Of a DNA stretch of 64,000 nt, positions 25,131-36,649 are shown one piece after another. The notes beneath the pieces were generated by a model. It was given only the letters and a program-made list of their open reading frames with translations. It had not been told where the DNA came from and ran no database searches. The translations under genes and the position numbers were made by a program. The stretch is from Diplolepis rosae (Eukaryota > Arthropoda > Insecta > Hymenoptera > Diplolepididae): the NCBI GenBank assembly GCA_030998225.1, contig JAPYXD010000608.1, positions 7,842,501 to 7,906,500 on the forward strand, given 5' to 3'. The stretch's first letter is position 1. Every line of letters begins with the position of its first letter.

Positions 25131-25568
25131 TAAATACAGTTATGAAATGTACTAATAAGAATATTCATCGATTCAACTACTGCTCTTACTTGATTTACCC
25201 CTATGTTCCTGCGGTTCACTTAACTTCAAAAATTACACTGGGGCCTTTGTAAACTATGGAAAGTAAGTTCAGAAGTAGTCAGGCTTACTGAGATTTTTTT
25301 TCAGTGTACGTGTAATGAAAAAGTACTGTCAATTTACTCAGAAAAAAATTTCCTAGCTTGAAAACAGATCTTTTACTGTGAAAACAATAAACTTAACCTT
25401 CCAAGCGAATATCCCTCCATTGCCGTTAAAAATGTTAAATATTAGTCTTAACTCGAATTTCCCCTGTTACCGACGGAGCCCTGACTAGTTTTCCACGCTA
25501 GATCCCGACTAGAGATGGGGCAAACTCGTCAGGGCCCCACTAGACCCCTATCCAAATTTCTACACGGG

Positions 25569-25836
25569 ACAGTTTCTGAAAAAACATATATTTTTCGTTT
25601 CAATTCCAAAAAATAAGATTAAAATTCAAAAATACCATTTTTTAGACATAATATGTGAGATACAAAAAAAACGTTTAGATGGAAAATTGTTTGCCTAAAT
25701 AAGGTCTACAAATTCAATTCTCATTAAGACATTTCGGGACAGGATGTGTATTTTATGTTTTGATTTTTAATATTAAAAAAATTCGATTTTTTTCACCAAA
25801 ATATATGTGAGATCCGAAATAAGCGTTGTTCTGCAA
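25569..25836 (+). repeat. Repeat X copy A, segment 3
   Basis: Collinear with about 3372-3640 of copy B, from AGTTTCTG to GTTGTTCTGCAA, where the next insertion interrupts it. Confidence 0.8.
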
Positions 25837-27036
25837 CCCGTGTGGAATTGAATGTTGGGTTTTCACCGGGGCCAGGCTGGATTGCCCTATCTCAAGTCGG
25901 GCACTGACCGGGGAAAATAGGCAGGACCCGACTAACTGCGTAACGCTTAAAATATTGGGCCCTGGCTGGAGCTATCAAGTCAAATTCTAGCGAGATCATC
26001 TGGTTACCGCCCAACCAAAAACATAGGCCCCTGCTAAATCCCTCCAGGTACCCAGTTAATGATTTTAAACAGTTTTAATTAATTATTCCCAGTTTATGAG
26101 CGGAATTGAGGGCCTATTTTATATTTATAATAATTGTAAATAATAATTTGACTGGAAAGTAACATGCCAGGCAAAATAAATTATTTTAAAAAACAGTAAT
26201 AGGGAAATAATTATTAACATTGCCATGTACATTATTTTCACAATAAAACTAAAGTTTGAAATAATTATCTGACATCATCTGCCATTTTTCTTTTTTATAG
26301 TAACTTGTTCTACCCAACATACTTTTCAATAAAATTTATATTGTATAATATAAAATTTACGGAAATAATTAGAAAATCTGACAAATGGGCTTTAACTTCG
26401 TTCACATCCGTAAACTTTATTGTATGAAGATTTTTAAAATATTATAATCTCAGTACAACACGCTTTTAGTTCTGATCGTAGTAGACTACCGGTAACTATA
26501 AAACTCTTTTTCTTACATTGCATCGGTATTTCACGCAATTGTCTGTGTAAATGTGTTTAATATTGTTACATTCTTATTATATGACGTTTTCTCACAATGT
26601 CTCATTGACATATTTTTGTTTCACAAAAAATGTATGCATTGTTTATAATAAGTAATAATTAATATTAATTATATTCTCTTATAATTAAATATATTCAATA
26701 AAACTTATTTCTTTCATAATTAATATGATCCAACGTAAATTTAATAAATTTATTAAGTTATTTAAAAATTTAAATACTATAGAGGCTGGTATTCGATTAG
26801 TGCCTGACTAAAATATCAGACAGGGGCATGTCTAGATCTAACCAATTTTTCGAGTCAGCAAAAGTGGGACTTGCATATTAGTGCCCGGTCAGCATTTCGT
26901 GGGTAGATACTGATGCAGATTCTCTAGTCACGGCCCGGTCAACGCCTGGTTGATTTTTTCTGGTCCAGGTATTCTAGTTAATACCCGGCCAATGCCCAAG
27001 TTCAAATAGGGACAAATCGGGCTATTTCTGCACGGG
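25837..27036. mobile_element. 1.2 kb element with CCCGTG...CACGGG ends
   Basis: The left end is CCCGTGTGGAATT and the right end AATTTCTGCACGGG-like (ATTTCTGCACGGG). It is flanked by AA at 25835-25836 and 27037-27038, while intact X has GCAAAATCG, so a 2-bp duplication is consistent. Subterminal DNA has repeated CCCGGTCA and its inverse (TGACCGGG). The middle is AT-rich and noncoding. It belongs to the same terminus class as 23227-25568 but has different internal sequence. Confidence 0.75.
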
Positions 27037-27325
27037 AAATTCGTTTCCTTAAATAAAGTCTACGATTGTTTTTTCTTTTTGAGAGATTTGGAAGAAAATA
27101 AATTATTTTAACCATGTAATTTATTAAAAAGTTACTGAAATGTATACAGAAAATCGAGCGCGAAGCGCGAGCGTCATGATGAGAATGTGTTCCTTAAGGC
27201 TGATAGAGCCTTAAGTTAATTGAATTTCCTGTTTCACTTAAATTCAAAAAGAAATTGAGAGACTTTGAGAAAATGTGTAATTCACATCATCTGTAATATT
27301 ATTATAAAATTGGTTTGAGCTTTCA
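27037..27325 (+). repeat. Repeat X copy A, segment 4
   Basis: It resumes at TCGTTTCCTTAAATAAAG, includes the GAGCGCGAAGCGCGAG hairpin (about 27155) and ends near TTGGTTTGAGCTTT. The CpG cluster found at the end of copy B is absent. Confidence 0.8.
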
Positions 27326-27794
27326 ATATTTAAAATCAAATTTAAATTTAAGAATTTGAAATCTTTCTGTGGAAAAGGCAGAAATTTCAAACTCAACTAA
27401 TTAATTTGAAATCAAAACACAATTCCATGCACGAATGTCAATTAAAAATATTTTTTATATTTAGACACTTAATTCCAACCTTCCAAAAAATGCTTTCTGT
27501 TATCTAGTTTGTTAGGTTATGTGAATGAAATATTTACCTCAAAGTAATATCAAAATTTATTTACCTACATGTAAAAACATAATGATAATTACTTGTTAAA
27601 AATTTTTACAAAAAATTTTTTATACAAAATATCCTATGTTAGCAAAACCTTTTTCTGTATTTTTAGATTTGAATAAATCACTGATGAGGGCTCCGATCAG
27701 AGCCGAAACGTCTGATTATGTAAAACTCTGAGTTTTTATCAACCTTGGACCCTAAAGCCAATTACCAACATCAACATATATCTTCAATAAAATA
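27326..27794. other. Spacer between inverted X copies
   Basis: AT-rich sequence without ORFs. It contains the hammerhead-like motif at 27666-27711 and lies between X-A (plus) and X-C (minus). Confidence 0.6.
27666..27711 (+). ncRNA. Hammerhead-ribozyme-like core motif
   Basis: CTGATGA (27681-27687) is followed by a hairpin GGCTC-CGATCA-GAGCC and then GAAAC (27704-27708), the order of the conserved hammerhead core with stem II. A GATTT/AAATC hairpin lies just upstream where stem I could form. A convincing stem III with a cleavage triplet is not clear, and one G is bulged. Penelope-like elements are known to carry minimal hammerheads of this form, so this may be a remnant of one. Activity cannot be judged by eye. 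Confidence 0.4.
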
Positions 27795-29153
27795 TACACC
27801 TTATCAAAAAATTTCCAATTGAGAATATGCAGACCTCATTTAAGTAAATAATTTTACATCTTAACGTTTTTTTGTATGTCACATTTTTTGTTTAAATAAT
27901 AGAATTTTTGAATTGTGATCGTATTTTTTGAAATTAAAATAAAAAATATAAATTTTTTTGGAAACTATGTCAGACAAATTTTGTAGATCTTATTGAAACG
28001 AACAATTTTGAAATTTTACGTTTTTCTCGGATTTCACATATGTATTGTTAAACAATTGAATTTTGGATTTTCAATATTTATAATCTTAACATAAAATATA
28101 CTTCTTGTCAAAAAAGTTCCAATTGAGAATATGCAGACCTCATTCAGGTAAATGATTTTCCATCTTAACGTTTATTTCGTATGTCACATATTTTGTTGAA
28201 ATAATGGAATTTTTGAATTGTGATCGTATTTTTTGAAAGTAAATTAAAAAATATACGTTTTTTGGAAACTATGTCGGGCAAAATTTGTTGATCTTATTGA
28301 AACAAACAATTTTGAAAAATTACGTTTTTCTCGTATTTTACTCTCTAAACCTGAATCATTGAAACAGTCACTAATTATGTCAGTGAAAATATATCAACTG
28401 ATGAATCAGTGCCCTGCTTTGATTTCACTGAGGAATCAGTGAATGCGTCACGTGAACATAACTTTTGAATTCGCGAATTCAAAACTTTCATCTATACTTT
28501 ACTGAATTATCGTGCCTTAAAAATAATAATAATTACGTAATGTCGTTGTAGTGTTGTTTAGTCTAAAATAAACGATTTCATCGATCGTTAAAATATATTG
28601 CTGGTTTTATTACTCCCACCTGAAGCTTTCACTGATTCAATGAGTGAGTTCAATCTATTTCACTGATTCATCAGTCGAATTTTACTGATTCTCAGTGAAA
28701 GACTTATAGCTGCTGCCATCAGTGAATAGTCATTGCGAATCAGTGACCGCTCACTGATTCAGGTTTAGAGAGTACATATTATTGTTAAAAAAGTGAAATT
28801 TAGATTTTCAATAGTATTTTTTCAAATTAAATAGAAAAATATACATCTTATGAAAAAATGTTATCATTCAAACTTTTAGATCTTTATTTAGTAAACAATT
28901 TTGTACCATAATTTTTTTTTCGTACTCCGTAAGATTTAACTGGAAAATAGAATTTAGATATTGACTTTTTCCAAGTTTTAACATACTGCAACTTTCCTAA
29001 TTTTAGTTTAATCGAAAAATGTTATGAGGATAATTAGTAGAAATTTATGAGAACTACCAAAAATCAGTATTGATATTTTGGATTTTTTTATCAATTTTTT
29101 TTCAAAAACAAAAAATGCTCTTATTTTGACAGTTTTGGTCAGATTTCAATTCA
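27795..29153 (-). repeat. Repeat X copy C, segment 1
   Basis: Reverse-orientation X with the recurring AT-rich units (ACGTTTTTTTGTATGTCACA-like), more diverged than A, B and D. It is interrupted by a MITE at 28341-28772 and by the element at 29154-30973. Confidence 0.7.
28341..28772. mobile_element. ATCAGTGA-rich MITE
   Basis: It starts CTCTCTAAACCTGAATCA and ends TGATTCAGGTTTAGAGAG, with TA at 28339-28340 and 28773-28774. The interior repeats ATCAGTGA and TCACTGAT in both orientations. Inserted in X copy C, whose flanks join cleanly. TA duplication fits Tc1/mariner mobilisation. Confidence 0.85.
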
Positions 29154-29660
29154 CACGGAGAAAAATCGGGCTAGAAAACATGAGCGTCAGTGGTAGGAGT
29201 TTAGGACTAAGTCCAAAAAATGTTTAGCACTCGGATTTCAAGAGCCCCTTTTTTGTAAAGGTTAATGTAGAAGTATTACGAATGGGTAGTAAGCATTGAA
29301 GAAACGTCACAAAACGCTCCAGAAACATATTCACATGCAAACTAGGACTCAATTCTAGACCACGTTTTAAGGTGTATAAGAAGAAGAAGAGTGATTCAAG
29401 CGTATGTCTTAGAAACATTAATCAAATATGGAAGACACGTTGTTAAACGCTTCACATTGTATATAATGCAGTCTAGGACTCAGTTCTAAACCACGATTTA
29501 ATAAAATTTCATTTCCAACGACAAAAAAACTATTTTATAAATTATTATTGCATTTAATTCATGTTAAATTATACACAATTACTTAAACACATAGTCACTC
29601 TTACATACACAATCGCACGTTTAAACTAGATTAAATTAAAATTCTTAAAACTTAAAACGC

Positions 29661-29750
29661 ATCGGGATCGAACCTCACCTCACTACCTAACCAACTTAAC
29701 TTATTTGTACGCATATCTTATTTCTAACGACTTAAGCCTCTCGGCTATCG
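29661..29750 (-). other. tRNA-like (SINE-type) segment
   Basis: On the minus strand, GATAGCCGAGAGGCTTAAG resembles a Leu/Ser-tRNA A box, and GAGGTTCGATCCC about 60 bases later resembles a B box. A tail with AATTTTAATTTAA and GTGCGATTGTG follows, as in 55346-55430. This suggests a tRNA-derived SINE module carried inside the TIR element. Confidence 0.55.
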
Positions 29751-30215
29751 GAACGCTTGGAATATTTTGAAAAAATCTCGGTCATAGCTCATAATCTATC
29801 GAATCCAGGGCCGAGTGAAAAATATCTATGCCCCGTTCCCTTGGTAGGTTTTTGTTTTACACATTTTTAAAAATGTTCAAGTTTACAATTTTGTTATTTT
29901 CCTATTTTCTCTGAAATTTCGGTAAAATATTTTGTATTGAAAATATATAATTTTTAGTTTAAAAGTATTTATTTAATGATTTTAGATTCAATACTAATTG
30001 AATTCATGATGTAGAATGTTCATATCTTCTCAAGTTATTTTAACCACATTTTTAACACTTTAACGTTTATTTCACTGCATATAATACACTCCCGTTTTCA
30101 CCGGCTTTGTTGTAAGGACCATGTGGCACTGCTGAAAATGTATTTCTTTCGTCTTTTGGCGGGATTCATGACAGGTACTATGCCTGCATGTATAAGTGAC
30201 GCACAACGTGATACA

Positions 30216-30225
30216 TATATAAAAG
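30216..30225 (+). promoter_or_regulatory. TATA-box-like motif
   Basis: TATATAAAAG lies in a less AT-rich stretch inside the 29154-30973 element, followed by AGCAAGAGAGAG. It resembles an insect core promoter, but no transcript or ORF supports it. Confidence 0.25.
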
Positions 30226-30973
30226 ACAGATAGCAAGAGAGAGAAAGAAACTCGAAGTTCGGAACTCTTCGGAAACCGACGAACAAAGCACGAGCATAAC
30301 TGATATTCACTTCTAGACAACTAGGACAGAGTTTTAAACTACGTGAAAATCAGCATAATATTCGGTTGGCAGTGTTAACAGTGTGCCTCATATTAAACAT
30401 TACGATATTACTTTTTCCCATTCTAGTTTTAATCTTAAATTGTATCATATTTCAAGCAGATGCTAGTTACAACTCAAACGAGGAATAAGTAAATCATGTT
30501 TTAAACTTAGAGTGTATTATGAAATGGTAACGTTTAACTTAAGTATAGGATCGAAAATTTTATTTGATTCAAATGAATACAAAATGACAATAGGTTACAC
30601 AATTCTTTATATCACTATTCATTATTTTTGATTACTAACGAAGTATATAAAATCAATTATTATTAATGATAAACGTTTTACTAACAGTAATAGAGTTAAT
30701 TGTACAAGTTACAGTTTACGAATAAGTGCACTTGCAAGGACTCTTTAAGAAAAAGTAATTTAATAAAATGAATTAAACTATGATATATTTAACATTTAAT
30801 TCCATTATCCCAATATACATTATTCACAACATTTAGGAATGATTTGCACTTATAATGATTCCTCAACTGTTTAGTAAAGATAATTTGATTCATGTAACAT
30901 TTCTCATTTGCAGAATACTCAAAAATTGAATAAGGTACACATTCTAAATTTCATTTATCCATTTTTCTCCGTG

Positions 30974-31145
30974 CAATCCGATAATTCTATTGAGAGTTAG
31001 CGAGTATACGACCTACAGACAGACAGACGGACACTTTCATAAAAAGCATTTTTTCTGATTCAGGGGGTCTCAAAACGTAAAGATTTCATGAAAATTTCGA
31101 AAGGCATTTTTCACATAAAACTTCTCATATGAAGAGAATGCAAAA
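30974..31145 (-). repeat. Repeat X copy C, segment 2
   Basis: Reverse-orientation 5' part of X: GATAATTCTATTGAGAGTTA, the GACAGACAGAC tract (about 31015-31030), then AGGGGGTCTCAAAACGTAAAG. It ends near GAAGAGAATGC. Confidence 0.75.
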
Positions 31146-31697
31146 ACGATTTCTTAAATTAAAATAAAACTTTTTTCTGGATCGACCTTAATATTCTGTT
31201 CTTCTACATTGTGCTCTACAGATTCTGAAATAAACAACAACTCATTTCTCAAAATTATATTTTGTAATAAATATAAAAATTTGTGTACCTTAGCACCATC
31301 ACTTGAGTCAGAATGGTTTTGTGATGAATTCTCTTTAAACTTCAACATCACACGATGCTTTCGCATCCGTGAACGTAATGTGTCATTTGCATGACGTTTT
31401 CAATACATTTTAGTTATTTGATAAAATTTACATTTTTATTCAAGATTCAGTTATTAAAATTGGAAACAGCAAGCAACATTAAAACTTTCACGTCGCATAA
31501 CGTTCTACTTAATAATAATTGTATGATTTTTCAGTAATTTTCAAATTGTGTTTAAAGTAGAAATCCTAGTTGGGTTCAATGTGGCGCCCAACTTAAAACT
31601 GGGCTAAGTTGGAAAGTATTCCACTTAGGATGGAAATGAATTTCAATTAAATATAGATAGTTTATACACTTTTGCATTATTTCTTTCAATATCATTA
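31146..31697. other. No recognisable feature
   Basis: Unassigned sequence. Opposed 61-70 codon ORFs at 31154-31394 overlap on both strands and give no recognisable protein. Confidence 0.5.
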
Positions 31698-31976
31698 CAC
31701 GGAGAAACTTTTTATATCAATTTTTACTATAGTATTTTTCAATTTAGGGAAAAACGTATAACTTTGAGAATTTTTGTTAGCAAAAATACTAAACTTTATA
31801 ATAATGATATGAAACTTCAGCATAGTTCACAGCAAATTTTACTATAGTTCATACTAAAGTTTCATATCATTATTATAAAGTTTAGTATTTTTACTAAGAA
31901 AAATTCTGAAAGTGATACGTTTTTCCTTAAATTGAAAAATACTATAGTAAAAATTGATATAAAAAGTTTCTCCGTG
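31698..31976. mobile_element. Foldback MITE with CACGGAGAAAC ends
   Basis: Almost the whole 279 bp is one inverted repeat. The left arm starts CACGGAGAAACTTTTTATAT and the right arm ends with its complement. It is flanked by TA at 31696-31697 and 31977-31978. Noncoding. The terminus resembles the CACGGAGAAAAAT class. Confidence 0.9.
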
Positions 31977-31978
31977 TA

Positions 31979-34588
31979 TTATTAATTATGTTCATATCAT
32001 TTTTTATAATTAATTTTCCTAGATTGATTTGTCTGTAACTGCAAAAACGTGTAATGAACTTAGCTGTATGTATATAGTCCAGAACTCAAAATGTAACTTT
32101 TTACTTATTTTGGACAAAACGTTCAAGATAAGAAAAAATAATAACAAATTTTCTATTTTCATTGGCTTTTAAGTGTTGTTGATTATTAATTTGTATTCTA
32201 ATAAGAGCAATAAAGATCATTTTATTTTTCGCTGAAAAAAACTTTGCAAACTTCTTTAAAAATTAAATCATATATATGAAAAAGGCCCCAAGGCTTTTAT
32301 TCTTTCTGAAAGGGTCTTTGAACTCTGGAATTGCCATAGAATTTCTTACGATTTCTTGCTCATTGAAGCTTTAAAATTCTACTATTTTTATTAGAATACT
32401 TTGAAATGTTAATAGAATAATTTTATAGAACTTGCAGACAAAAAATCAGGCTAATATGTTTTTGTTGGAAAAAAATATAATACCAAAATGAGAGGCATTC
32501 TTTTATTAAAATAAAATTAAGTTAATAATTTAATGCTCACTAAAAATTGAAAATTGCCGATTTTAATTCAAGGAACAACCAATGCGATAGACAAACATAA
32601 TTAATGAACAATTTTTTTTTGCATGAATTTACTTCAAGATCCACAAAGGCTCGCACCAGCTTTTGTCAGATTAATCAAAATCAATATTATACAATCGGGG
32701 GAAAATTCAAACCTAACCCAGTCGATTTCCTTGAAATTGCCTCGCGAAAGCAGAACTTTCTTATCCTTAATGGAAAATTTATGTTGTTTGATTTTCTGCC
32801 TTCCAAGAATAGTCAAGTAATGGAATCTGATCAGCTTATTCATTGAAGGAGGAGAAAGATGTGGAATCGATCGTTCTAGATATCGACTTGGAGACCTTCG
32901 CATTGATCAGGGAAATAGGATTTTTAGCAGGTATTCGGATTGTTTCAGATGAACTCAAGTATCGTTCATCTTTCTTGGTGCATCTCTTTACATTTTCATA
33001 AAACGATCTTCGAATCCTAAAAACCCCTTCACAAAAGGTAAATCTTGGCTTCAGGTGAGCAAACAGGTGCATTCGATTAGGAAAACAGGTTACACAAGAG
33101 ATCGCTAGTTTTCTGAAATCGGTTCCGCCAGTAAAGTAGAACTTCTTCAGATGAAAGTTTAAGGTAAAATTTAATTGTATAAAAAAACAATTAAATCGCA
33201 CATAGAAATTGCAAATATGATTGAAGTTGAAAAATGACCTATCTCAAGGAAAACTGATAGACATCGGTAGGAAATCAATAATGCTTCTGTAATCAAGAAA
33301 TAAAGAGTTCTCGCTTACCTTCTTTTTCACCTGATGTCCTGATCGAGTGCACCTGTTCGCGCACCTTAATCACTTGAACACTGCGATTACCTGCGCAATA
33401 GACTCTACCAAGCTCCTAAGTTTCTTACTCCTCTGACAGAAATAGAGTTGTTTTGTTTTAACCCTTTTCGAATCGTTGACTTTCTTCCTTATTCGTTTGA
33501 TGTAAGCCATTTGCTATTTCATCTAAATTTTTCAGATACCTACTAATCTAATATTAGACAAAATTTTATTCGTTTCGATGAATGCTTATAAATTTAATAT
33601 CTACTTTATTTAGTTATTTCAGTATGATTTGATAATGTATTATAATTATTAACGTACTTTTATTTAAAGAAAAAAGTAATTAAGGCCATTTTAAAATTCT
33701 TTTTATAATATTCCAATACCCAACTTAATTTTAAACTAATTCAGAACCGTGGCATTAACTCAGATCATTTTTTTCTCAAGATTATCCAAAATTACACGTT
33801 TTTCTGTTAATTTATGAAAAAATTTAATTTTTTAAGACCTTCAACACACATATATGCACGTTAAGGAGTGACTAAGTCTTATAACCTCAATAAACAATTT
33901 CCTCAAAAAATTGAAAATGCTTTAATTCAAGGCTTTAGAAGCTCAATAGGAACTGTTATTCGCTTCAGACCAGTTAATTATAGTATGGAATTGTGAGTTT
34001 AGGACATTGATAGTACTAGGAAACTCAAGGCTGGCCTCTAGCACCTATTTGATTGAACTTTGATTGAGTTTCACTAAATTCTGGGGTTCAGTAGTGACCA
34101 GAATGTACTGGATTTCAGTTAAATCAGCCGTTTTCGCAGGTCAGGAGAACAGCAAGTAGTTGGACGTACACAAATGCAATTTAGCCTTAGGTGATGCAGT
34201 CACTAGTTAGTGTATGCTCTGTGAAGTGCATATCCTTCTGTTGCACCGGCGCTCAATACTGATGCACTTGTTAATATATTCTTTATTCAAGGCACGCGAA
34301 GACTGAACTTATGTGACACGAGTATCAGGGTAAAATGCAGCTGGAGGAAACTGAAGTGCAGCACAACCTGCAAGACTGGAAAGCATTATATAAAGACCAT
34401 AAGTTGAAAGAAAAGCCCAGATGAATTTAAAGTCATTTATGGTTAAAAATTTATACAGTTCAATTATTTGCCAAGTATAATATTTATAGATGAAAAAACT
34501 GTGTACACATAGTTAAATTCATTTTGTGTTTACATGCACTTTAACGACATTAAAATATTTTCAATTATATTACATTTTTGATAGACTA
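31979..34588. other. Mostly unassigned intergenic DNA
   Basis: AT-rich with a somewhat more complex block at 32600-33500. Overlapping ORFs on both strands there do not resemble known proteins. I see no RNA gene. The stretch may be single copy. Confidence 0.45.
32836..33201 (-). CDS. Doubtful 121-codon ORF
   Basis: I do not recognise this protein. It is the longest frame in the single-copy-looking block 32600-33500 and has a mixed composition (Cys, Arg and Ser rich toward the C-terminus, ending in SKSISRTIDSTSFSSFNE). It overlaps plus-strand ORFs at 32604-32846. A start Met lies at its 5' end, but no promoter or convincing splice structure was identified. It could be part of an exon or chance. 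Confidence is low. Confidence 0.15.
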   Translation of the reverse strand: MRFNCFFIQLNFTLNFHLKKFYFTGGTDFRKLAISCVTCFPNRMHLFAHLKPRFTFCEGVFRIRRSFYENVKRCTKKDERYLSSSETIRIPAKNPISLINAKVSKSISRTIDSTSFSSFNE

Positions 34589-35437
34589 CCGGTCAAAAGT
34601 TTAAGTCCACCTATTGTTTGAGCCATTGTCGAAATGTCTTAATTTTCATAAAAATGATTTAACATTTTTTTTCAATAATAACATGAATGTTGATACAATT
34701 TTGCATCTAATGATCCCAAGATGAAGGCAAAATGTTAATTTTATAAGATATTACAAAAAACGTTAAATTTCGATATTTTTGGAAAATGTTGACAACTTTA
34801 ACAATAATTAACATTTTTCAAAAATTTTGGTCACGTTTTAAAGTTAAGTATTTATCGTAATTTGCTAACTAATGTCGATATTCTTAAAAAAATTTCCTGG
34901 ATTATACTCTCGGGTCAAACGTGGTACGTCAAACGTCGTAACATTACAATAAATACTGTACTCTATACTTTATATAAATAAATACGAAATATCAATATTT
35001 TCATAAATATTTCTAAATTATATTAAAATATGATATACATTGAATAGTAAAAAATTCTTACAAGAAGCTACAAATTTGTAAATTTTATGACTATTTTGTA
35101 TCATTTTTGACCTCAGGCTAAAATTTAGGAAAAAGTTCTGAAAATATCTTGAATAGGTTAAAAATTACTATGAAAACTTACCTTTAAAACGAGACTAAAA
35201 ATTTTTTAAAATGTTAATTATTGTTAGAGTTATTAACGTTTTCCAAAAAGATCGAAATTTGACGTTTTTGTAACATATTCTTATTAAATTAACACTTTGC
35301 CTTCAACTTGGAATCATTAGATAGCGAATTTTATTAATATTCATGCCATTATCGAAAATAATGTTTAACTTGTTTTTATTAGAATTAAGACACTTCGAAA
35401 ATGGCTTAAACAACAAGTGAACTTAAACTTTTGACCG
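34589..35437. mobile_element. Foldback element with CCGGTCAAAAG ends
   Basis: The left arm starts CCGGTCAAAAGTTTAAGT after TA, and the right arm ends ACTTAAACTTTTGACCG. The arms stay complementary for about 250 bp with divergence. The ends resemble Tc1-like termini. The right flank has no TA because another element (35438) abuts it. Noncoding. Confidence 0.75.
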
Positions 35438-35690
35438 CTCTCTAAATTTGAATCAGTCAAAATCTACTGATCATCAGTGAAATTTGACTGATTCAAATAG
35501 CTAAAAAGAGGTTATTGTAAATCAGTCAAATTTCACTGAATATTTCAGTGAAAATTGACTGATTTGACAGTGAAAAATATCTTTTTCACTGATAAATCAG
35601 TGGAAATTAACTGATATAACAGTGAAAAATATTTTTTCACTGACGAATCAGTGAAAAGACAAATCACTGATTCAATCAGTCAAAATTTGA
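35438..35690. mobile_element. Second ATCAGTGA-rich MITE, partial
   Basis: It begins CTCTCTAAATTTGAATCAGT like 28341 and is dense in ATCAGTGA and TTGACTGATT, but no matching right terminus is found. It abuts the foldback element at 34589-35437. Confidence 0.65.
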
Positions 35691-36649
35691 TTTATAAAAA
35701 ATGATATGCTTGTGTTTTGGACACGAAGCTTACCTGTATATTATTATATATGTAGGTACATACATATTTCTTATGCTCACTCACAAATATTTCAGTATCT
35801 TATTATTTAATAAATAATATATATGCAGTGAGCAATTTATTTTGAGTGTGTTTTCATAAAGATGTATAGTTTTATATATGTTTCTATATTGAAACTATAC
35901 TGTAATAAAATTTTATTTATGTAACTTCCACTTGATTTGTTTTAAAATTATGACTAAAATTAAAAAGATTATATATTGTCCTTATTGCAGAAAAATATAT
36001 TCACATAATATTGAATCTATAAGTGGCATAGGCTCGTCTGCTTCTAAATTTTTCAAATATCTCGTAGATTCAGAAGAATTGGTTTGAATTTTCCTGGATT
36101 ACTGTGTACCTCAACCTAACGTTTATCAATAACTTTCTGCAGTGCATTCAAAATGTAATGGATAGTATTAATGAGCAAAATTATAAATAAATATTTACTA
36201 TATTGAATGAACGTTGCATCATTCCCGCATTGCATGAGGCTTAATTTGCAAATAATGAAAATCCATAATTTGCATGAAAAGCAATCTCGATTGAAAAAAA
36301 AACGACTTATCTCGTGAATTTTCCTCAGGCACACTGCTTGTGAAATCTTAGATATTGAGGTTTAATATGTAAGAATGCAGATTTCGAATATAAACTGATA
36401 TTGGTCATTGACATCTCGTATAATAAACAAAACATATTAGATATTATGCAGTAGAAGCTAGATAATATGGGGTAGTATCCAAAATTTCAGCATCATTTTT
36501 TTAGTATCCATTTTTTTCGGGGTATATCTAACTTACTTCCAAATAAATAAAAACTAATGCAGATTGTGTTTTTTATGATATTATCCTTCTTGCATTGAAG
36601 ATCGAGTTGTACCCTGGAAAAATGAATCGATCTGCATCAGGTCGAGTTA
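35691..36649. other. AT-rich, no recognisable feature
   Basis: Long AT-rich stretch. The 72-codon minus ORF at 36116-36334 has no recognisable features. Confidence 0.5.

Larger units (their letters stand above)
23227..25568. mobile_element. 2.3 kb element with CCCGTG...CACGGG ends
   Basis: The left end reads GCCGTGTAGAAATT (first base diverged) and the right end AATTTCTACACGGG. Subterminal regions carry repeated GGGGCCC and GACTAG motifs on both sides. It is flanked by AC at 23225-23226 and 25569-25570. Intact X has GACACAGTTTCTG here (seen in the reverse complement of 41930-41945), so a 2-bp duplication fits. Overlapping ORFs at 23135-23450 lie in the GC-rich terminus and are not convincing genes. 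No transposase is seen. The superfamily is unassigned: 2-bp duplications occur in CACTA elements, but the ends do not start CACT. Confidence 0.75.
29154..30973. mobile_element. 1.8 kb element with CACGGAGAAAAAT ends
   Basis: It starts CACGGAGAAAAATCGG and ends ATTTTTCTCCGTG. It interrupts X copy C. The flanking dinucleotides are CA on both sides rather than TA. It contains a minus-strand tRNA-like segment and a TATA-like motif. Small ORFs within (about 29224, 30072) are not recognisable. Terminus sequence is shared with 31698-31976 and 48310-49766. Confidence 0.75.
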
